NCBI RefSeq assembly: GCF_014529705.1
Contig: NZ_JAANIH010000080.1
Span: 1 to 37,071 of the forward strand
Reading direction: 5' to 3'
DNA from: Bradyrhizobium campsiandrae
GTDB taxonomy: Bacteria > Pseudomonadota > Alphaproteobacteria > Rhizobiales > Xanthobacteraceae
Length of the DNA: 37,071 nucleotides
The number at the start of each line of letters is the position of its first letter. Position 1 is the stretch's first letter. The notes beneath the pieces are model-generated. The model was not told where the DNA came from and ran no database searches. It was given only the letters and a program-made list of their open reading frames with translations. The position numbers were made by a program, and so were the translations under genes. This document shows, piece after piece, positions 32,434 to 37,071 of the stretch.

Positions 32434-33072
32434 CTAGCCGCGCCGCGGACGGCGGACCGCTCTGATCTTGCCGCTGGCGCCGCCGCCGCAGAACAGCTGG
32501 TCGCCGCCGTCGGATTCCAGCCCCGAGACCATCGTTCCCTCGGGCATGTCGAGCTGCTCGAGCACTTTGCCCGTTTCAGGATCGATCCGCCTGACGTCGC
32601 TGTCCTCGCCCTCCCAGGTGCCGTGCCAGAGCTCGCCGTCGACCCAGGTGACGCCGGTCACGAAGCGATTGCTCTCGATGGTGCGAACGACCGTCCCCGT
32701 ATCAGGGTCGACCTGATGGATCTTCCGCTCGCGATACTGCCCGACCCAGAGCGAGCCTTCGGCCCAGGCCAATCCGGAATCGCCGCCGCCGCCGGGCGCC
32801 GGGATGGTGGTGAGCACCCGGCCGGTCGCAGCGTCGATCTTCTGGATGCGGTCCTCCGCGATCTGGAACAGGTGCCTGCCGTCGAACGCCGTGCCTGCAT
32901 GGGCGGCGACGTCGAGCGAGCGCGCTATCCTGCCGCCGGCGGGATCGATCGCGTTCAGCCGGTCGCCGGACGCGAACCAGACATGGGCGCCGTCATAGGT
33001 GACGCCATGCACGGCCTCGACGCCCGGAAAGGGGCCGTACTCCCTGACGATCTCGGCGGCAGAACGCTTCAT
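32434..33072 (-). CDS. Beta-propeller protein with PQQ/NHL-like repeats
   Basis: A 212-residue protein with at least three repeated units ending in I-D-P/A-x-T/G-G (NAIDPAGGRIARSL, QKIDAATGRVLTTI, HQVDPDTGTVVRTI, RRIDPETGKVLEQL), each preceded by a W-x-G or LW motif. This is a short propeller or half-propeller. No signal peptide or catalytic motif seen. It lies 64 bases upstream of the SMP-30-like gene on the same strand, so the two may be co-transcribed. Confidence 0.85.
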   Translation of the reverse strand: MKRSAAEIVREYGPFPGVEAVHGVTYDGAHVWFASGDRLNAIDPAGGRIARSLDVAAHAGTAFDGRHLFQIAEDRIQKIDAATGRVLTTIPAPGGGGDSGLAWAEGSLWVGQYRERKIHQVDPDTGTVVRTIESNRFVTGVTWVDGELWHGTWEGEDSDVRRIDPETGKVLEQLDMPEGTMVSGLESDGGDQLFCGGGASGKIRAVRRPRRG

Positions 33073-33100
33073 GTGCTTGATCCCTGTGAGGTGACCGACC

Positions 33101-34321
33101 TTACGTCTTCAGGGGCAATCCGGGGAGTAACAAGCCTGTCGGGAAACCGGGGACGGGCGGGGTCATCCAGCGGCGCGCGCGGCCGTGTCCGAACGATTGC
33201 ACCTTGTTCGATCGCGCAAGCTCGTCGAGGGCCCGTTGCACCGTGCGCGGGCTCGTTGCCAGCGCCAGCGCAAGCGCCGAGCTCGACCACGGCTCGCCAT
33301 CGGACAGGAAGGCGAGCACGTCGGCGTGCTTCTCCTCGACCGGCCGCGCCAGCACGAGGACATCGCGCGTCTTGCGCGGCGCCAGCATGAAACCCTGCTT
33401 GGTCGCGTTGATGTCGGCGAGCGGCTCGAGCTGGGTGCGGAGCCGTCCGACCTCGACCCGCAGGCGCGCGCGATGCGACTCATCGACGTGCCGGGCGCCG
33501 AACGCGCCGGCGATCAGTCGCTCGCGCGAGACATCCGCCGGCCAGGCCTGTGCCAGCGTGCGGGCCAGCGCGAACAGCACGGGCCGCGTTCCCAATGATA
33601 TAACCGTGCCCTGCCTGCGCACGACGTGATGGAACGTATCGACGACGAGCGCGGTCGAGGTTGCGAGGCGCTCGACCTCGCCCAGCAGCAGCGGATGTTC
33701 GCTGCCGCGCGCGATCAGGCGCGCGGCCGGCGTAGTGAGAATGAGGTTCGCGCCGTCGACCTCGGCGAGGAGCGCCGGGATTTTAGCCAGCCGCGCGGCC
33801 TCGCCCGCGCGGTCGAGCGCGGCGCGCGCGTCCGTCGTTTTCAGCCGCCTGATGGCGATGCCGGCGAGCACGAGCTCGCGCACCACCAGGGAGGACGGCG
33901 GCAGCGGGGAAGCGCTGATCTCGGCCAGCGTCCGCTCGGCCTCGTCGACGCGCCCGAGCAGGAGCAGACGGCGCGCCTCGATATGGCCGGCATGGGCGGC
34001 ATTGGCGAGATCGCCGTGGCTTGCGAGCGTCGCGCGGGCGCCGGCGAGCGTCTTGGCCGGCCAGCCGAGATCGCGCGAGACCAGCGCGATCTCGGCCTCG
34101 GCGACCACGCAGCGCGCCCGCGCCACCGCTTCCCGCGGCCCGAAGGCGCGGGCGGCGCTGCGCAGCAGCGCCTTGGCTTTGGCGAGATCGCCGAGCTGCG
34201 CCATCGCGATGCCGCGCAGCGCCAGCGACGGCGCATCGTTGCGCAAGGCGACGCGGTTCAGCGCGCCGAGCGGATCGCCGGCCTCGAGCGCCCGCGCGGC
34301 GGCCGTGATCAGCGACTCCAT
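33101..34321 (-). CDS. Transcriptional regulator with TPR-like N-terminus and two winged helices
   Basis: A 406-residue protein. Residues 1-185 are paired helices of TPR-like type (ALRGIAMAQLGDLAKAKALL). From about 215 there is an OmpR/BTAD-like winged helix ending in RARLRVEVGRLRTQLEPLAD, and the last 70 residues form a second helix-turn-helix (SSSALALALATSPRTVQRAL). This layout is like response-regulator-derived activators that sense through TPRs. It is divergent from the DUF899 gene across a 99-base gap and probably controls it. Confidence 0.85.
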   Translation of the reverse strand: MESLITAAARALEAGDPLGALNRVALRNDAPSLALRGIAMAQLGDLAKAKALLRSAARAFGPREAVARARCVVAEAEIALVSRDLGWPAKTLAGARATLASHGDLANAAHAGHIEARRLLLLGRVDEAERTLAEISASPLPPSSLVVRELVLAGIAIRRLKTTDARAALDRAGEAARLAKIPALLAEVDGANLILTTPAARLIARGSEHPLLLGEVERLATSTALVVDTFHHVVRRQGTVISLGTRPVLFALARTLAQAWPADVSRERLIAGAFGARHVDESHRARLRVEVGRLRTQLEPLADINATKQGFMLAPRKTRDVLVLARPVEEKHADVLAFLSDGEPWSSSALALALATSPRTVQRALDELARSNKVQSFGHGRARRWMTPPVPGFPTGLLLPGLPLKT

Positions 34322-34420
34322 GAAAATCCCGCCACACTTGTTACTCCCACCGCGCCACCGCTTAGTGGCAGAAATCGCCAGCGGCCGACGATGTGCGGTG
34401 AGCGAGAGATTTGGAGAGCC

Positions 34421-35206
34421 ATGATGACATCAGCCAACAAAGCAGCGACCAACGGACAGCCCGCCATGCTGACACCGCCAGTGGTCTCGCCGGAGGAGTG
34501 GGAGGCTGCCCGCCAGCTGCTGCTCGTGAAGGAAAAGGCGCATACCCGCGCTCGCGATGCACTCGCCGCCGAACGCCGGCGCATGCCGTGGATGGAAGTC
34601 ACCAAAACCTACGCATTCGAGACGCCATCCGGCAAGGCCAGTCTGCTCGACCTGTTCCAGGGCCGGCGCCAGTTGATCCTGTACCGGGCCTTCTTCGAGC
34701 CCGGCGTGTTCGGCTGGCCCGACCATGCCTGCCGCGGCTGCTCCATGGTGGCCGACCAAGTCGCCCATGTGTCGCACCTGAACGCCCGCGACACCACGCT
34801 CGTGTTCGCCTCGCGCGCGCCGCAGGCGGATATCGCGCGGCTGAAGGCGCGGATGGGCTGGAACATCCCCTGGGTCACCATCACCGACAGTTTCGACGCC
34901 GATTTCGGCGTCGGCGAGTGGCACGGCACCAACGTGTTCTTCCGCGACGGGACGCGCATCTTCCGCACCTATCTGATCAAGAGCCGTGGCGACGAGCAGA
35001 TGGGCGGCACCTGGAACTATCTCGACATCACCCCGCTCGGCCGCCAGGAGGTCTGGGAGGACTCGCCGGCCGGCTATCCGCAGACGCCGACCTACAAATG
35101 GTGGAACTGGAACGACAGCTACGAGGATGGCGCCGCGCCCGACAAGAAGTGGGTCGAGGTGTCTGATGCGGGCGAAATCGCGCTCCGCGAAAAGGGCGCG
35201 CAATGA
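34421..35206 (+). CDS. DUF899 family thioredoxin-like protein
   Basis: A 261-residue protein with a thioredoxin-like core: the motif WPDHACRGCSMVAD carries a CRGC pair, followed by RDTTLVFASRAPQADI. DUF899 proteins are predicted thiol oxidoreductases or dithiol-based chaperones of unknown substrate. The first ATG has GGAG four bases upstream; a second ATG directly after it is equally possible. Its stop overlaps the start of the small membrane protein (ATGA). Confidence 0.9.
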   Translation: MMTSANKAATNGQPAMLTPPVVSPEEWEAARQLLLVKEKAHTRARDALAAERRRMPWMEVTKTYAFETPSGKASLLDLFQGRRQLILYRAFFEPGVFGWPDHACRGCSMVADQVAHVSHLNARDTTLVFASRAPQADIARLKARMGWNIPWVTITDSFDADFGVGEWHGTNVFFRDGTRIFRTYLIKSRGDEQMGGTWNYLDITPLGRQEVWEDSPAGYPQTPTYKWWNWNDSYEDGAAPDKKWVEVSDAGEIALREKGAQ

Positions 35207-35475
35207 GCAGCGTCCATTCCGTCGGCGCCAGCCATGACGGCAGGCAGGCCGCATCCCGCCTCGCCCGATGGCTGGGCCTTGCGGCGACCCCGACGTTTGC
35301 CATCATGGCCGTGCTGACGGCCGTGCTCGGCGGCGGCTCGGCGGACATGCTCTGTTCGGCCGGCCACGGGCTGTCGCTGGGCGGGATGGTGCCGATGTAT
35401 CTTTTGATGAGCGCGTTTCATGCGGCGGCGTGGCTGCGGCTGATCGCGGGGCAAACACGTCCCGGACGGCCGTGA
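35203..35475 (+). CDS. Small membrane protein, translationally coupled to DUF899
   Basis: A 90-residue protein with two membrane segments (about 25-46 and 56-80) and a cysteine in MLCSAGHG near the middle. It starts in the ATGA overlap of the DUF899 stop. The pair probably works together at the inner membrane, though no function is known. A terminator follows. Confidence 0.82.
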   Translation: MSSVHSVGASHDGRQAASRLARWLGLAATPTFAIMAVLTAVLGGGSADMLCSAGHGLSLGGMVPMYLLMSAFHAAAWLRLIAGQTRPGRP

Positions 35476-35496
35476 GCAGATCATCGTTGTCACGCG

Positions 35497-35526
35497 AAGA
35501 CGGCCCCACCTGGGCCGTCTTTGCTA
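35497..35526 (+). terminator. Rho-independent terminator of the DUF899 operon
   Basis: Stem AAGACGGCCC (35497-35506) with GGGCCGTCTT (35512-35521), a 5-base loop, then TTGCTATTT. It overlaps the stop region of the convergent GNAT gene and may serve both strands. Confidence 0.8.
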
Positions 35527-36030
35527 TTTGTCGCTTCCGTCGACGAACAACTCCATCAGGACTTCATCGAAATAGCGGCCGTTCTGCTTCAGCGCCTTCA
35601 CCTCGCGGCCGTATTCGACGAAGCCGGCCGCCGTGTAGAGGCGCAGCGCCGCTTCATTCTTGCTCATAACACTCAGCTGGAGCTTTTCGACGTGCTTTGC
35701 GGCATGGACAATCACCCTGTCGACGAGACGTCGGCCGACGCCGGCTCGTCCCGCCTGATGTCGCACATACATGCCCCAGAGATCGGCCTTGTGCATGGTC
35801 TGGGGACCATCCTGCCGGCGGAAGCCGGCGACGCCGACGATCTCGCCGTCGATGAAGGCGCCGAACACGTCCGATGTGGTGAGGCGCTCCTCGAACCAGG
35901 CGAGGGGCTTGTCCTGTTCTCGCGCCAAGGTGCTGGCGAAGGCTTCGGGATGCGCTGCGAGCGCCTCCAGCCGGATTGCGCGATAGAGGGCGGCGTCTGC
36001 GGAGGTGAGCAGCCTGATTTCAAGCGTCAT
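35524..36030 (-). CDS. GNAT-family N-acetyltransferase
   Basis: A 168-residue protein with the GNAT fold: EIRLLTSADAALYRAIRLEAL opens it, the acetyl-CoA pyrophosphate loop is QAGRAGVGRRL (about 108-118), and LQLSVMSKNEAALRLYTAAGF is the C-terminal block. Substrate unknown; could acetylate a small molecule, a peptide or a toxin. The ATG has no strong SD and was chosen by family length. Confidence 0.88.
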   Translation of the reverse strand: MTLEIRLLTSADAALYRAIRLEALAAHPEAFASTLAREQDKPLAWFEERLTTSDVFGAFIDGEIVGVAGFRRQDGPQTMHKADLWGMYVRHQAGRAGVGRRLVDRVIVHAAKHVEKLQLSVMSKNEAALRLYTAAGFVEYGREVKALKQNGRYFDEVLMELFVDGSDK

Positions 36031-36128
36031 GGTTCTCGAACCCGGTGTCGCGAGCTGACCACGCGCCTTGCGTCCCGGCAACCTTTGTTCGTACATGGAC
36101 CGCAAGAAACATATCAAGGGAAACGCCA

Positions 36129-36953
36129 TGGCGAGCACCGTTTTCGATTCCGTCCTGTTCCGCGACATGTTTGGCACGGCCGAGATGCGGGCGGTGTTTT
36201 CGGACGAGGCGCTGGTCGGCCGTTACCTGGAAACGGAGGCCGCGCTTGCCCGCGCGCAAGCCCGCGCCGGTGTGGTGCCGAAGGATGCCGCCGCCGCGAT
36301 CGACGCTGCCTCGCGCAGCATCAAGCTCGATTTCGACAGGCTTCGCCACGAGACCGAGATCGTCGGCTATCCGATCCTGCCGCTGGTGCATCAATTGTCC
36401 GAGGCAGCCGGCGAGGCCGGGCGCTACGTGCATTGGGGCGCGACCACGCAGGACATCATGGACACCGCCAACGTGCTCCAGATCCGCGCGGCGCTCGACA
36501 TCGTCGCGCGCGACTTGAAGGAGCTGCGCGGCATCCTGGCAGACCTCGCTGCCAGGCATCGCGACACGCCGATGGCGGGCCGCACGCATCTTCAGCAGGC
36601 CCTTCCCGTGACGTTCGGCTACAAGGTCGCGATCTGGCTGTCTTCGATCGACCGCCATATCGAGCGGATCGGCCAGGCGCGGCCGCGCATCCTGCTCGGC
36701 GAGTTCTCCGGGGCGGCCGGCACGCTCGCCTCGGTCGGCGAGGGCGGCCTCGAGATGCAGCGCCTGTTTTGCGAGGAGCTCGGCCTCAACCAGCCGCCGA
36801 TCACCTGGCACGTCGCGCGCGACGGCATTGCGGAGGCGGTGACGCTGCTCGGCCTCATCACCGGAACGCTCGGCAAGATCGCCACCGACGTCATGCTGAT
36901 GTGCGCGACCGAGTTCGGCGAACTGTCCGAACCCTTCGTTCATGGCCGCGGCG
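36129..36953 (+). CDS. Fumarase/adenylosuccinate lyase superfamily protein (PcaB-like), incomplete
   Basis: About 275 residues are readable. Early regions fit class-II fumarase/aspartase superfamily lyases such as 3-carboxy-cis,cis-muconate cycloisomerase: HWGATTQDIMDT (C1), GRTHLQQALPVTFG (C2) and the start of C3, FVHGRG. The C3 signature SSTMPQKRNP is absent on the plus strand; the frame runs on into unrelated residues because of the fold-back at 36888-37071. On the minus strand of that fold-back the missing SSTMPQKRNP reads correctly, which shows this is an inverted copy. The start has GGGAAA before the ATG. The true gene would be about 450 residues. Confidence 0.85.
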
Positions 36954-37071
36954 AGCATCAGTTCGCTGGAGATCGGGTTGCGCTTCTGCGGCATGGTCGA
37001 GGACGCGCCGCGGCCATGAACGAAGGGTTCGGACAGTTCGCCGAACTCGGTCGCGCACATCAGCATGACGT
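36888..37071. repeat. Perfect 66-bp fold-back inverted repeat at the window end
   Basis: Bases 36888-36953 and 37006-37071 are exact reverse complements, with a 52-base loop between. The arms and the loop together encode, on the opposite strand, the continuation of the lyase gene. The junction sits in the self-palindromic GCCGCGGC. It is most likely a snap-back chimera or an assembly error at the contig end rather than a real element. Confidence 0.95.

Noticed and set aside
36020..37066. A minus-strand frame starting with lyase C3 signature at the window end
   Set aside because: Only the first 40 residues are lyase, and they come from the fold-back copy; the rest is antisense to the plus-strand gene.

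Overview
The window looks like chromosomal DNA of a Bradyrhizobium-type alphaproteobacterium. This is inferred from the high-GC coding style, the dispersed palindromic intergenic repeats, and regulatory sites typical of that group: an Irr-type iron control element, an FNR/FixK box, a CtrA box and an EcfG-type promoter. The protein families also fit. No 16S or other marker gene is present, so the assignment is an inference.

Layout. 1-909: iron storage, with the end of a Bfd-like ferredoxin and a complete bacterioferritin behind an Irr-type operator and ended by a hairpin terminator. 922-11230: short single genes: a PPOX flavoprotein, secreted proteins, a periplasmic alpha/beta hydrolase, DUF2277, a collagen-like protein, small membrane proteins, a Fis-type DNA-binding protein, two SDR dehydrogenases, a J-domain protein, RidA and two paralogous small secreted proteins. 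11351-13846: a mug-type DNA glycosylase next to a visibly AT-richer island. The island has a ribbon-helix-helix (RHH)-like protein and an AAA+ ATPase on the minus strand, facing a 106-residue unknown protein on the plus strand. 13868-18960: a thiamine operon on the minus strand in the order promoter, TPP riboswitch, thiO, thiS, thiG, thiE, thiC. 18957-23545: a lytic transglycosylase, a zinc ribbon protein, an OmpR/EnvZ-type two-component pair, a low-complexity protein and a PRC-barrel stress protein. 23652-29730: an orphan LivK-type binding protein and a complete polyamine/opine-type ABC importer (ATPase, binding protein, two permeases). 29844-36030: DUF4403, two beta-propeller proteins, a regulator with two winged helices divergent from a DUF899 gene with a small membrane partner, and a GNAT acetyltransferase. 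36129 to the end: a fumarase/adenylosuccinate-lyase superfamily gene interrupted by a perfect fold-back inverted repeat at the window edge, most likely a chimeric contig end.

Most genes are housekeeping or stress functions. The best candidate for an undescribed system is the AT-richer RHH/AAA+/106-residue module at 11919-13846. Its divergent promoters flank one perfect 9-bp inverted repeat, and a terminator hairpin sits between the RHH gene and the ATPase gene. The end of the window (36888-37071) should be treated as an assembly or amplification artefact until checked. Start sites were chosen from Shine-Dalgarno (SD) spacing and family alignment recalled from memory; no database search was run.
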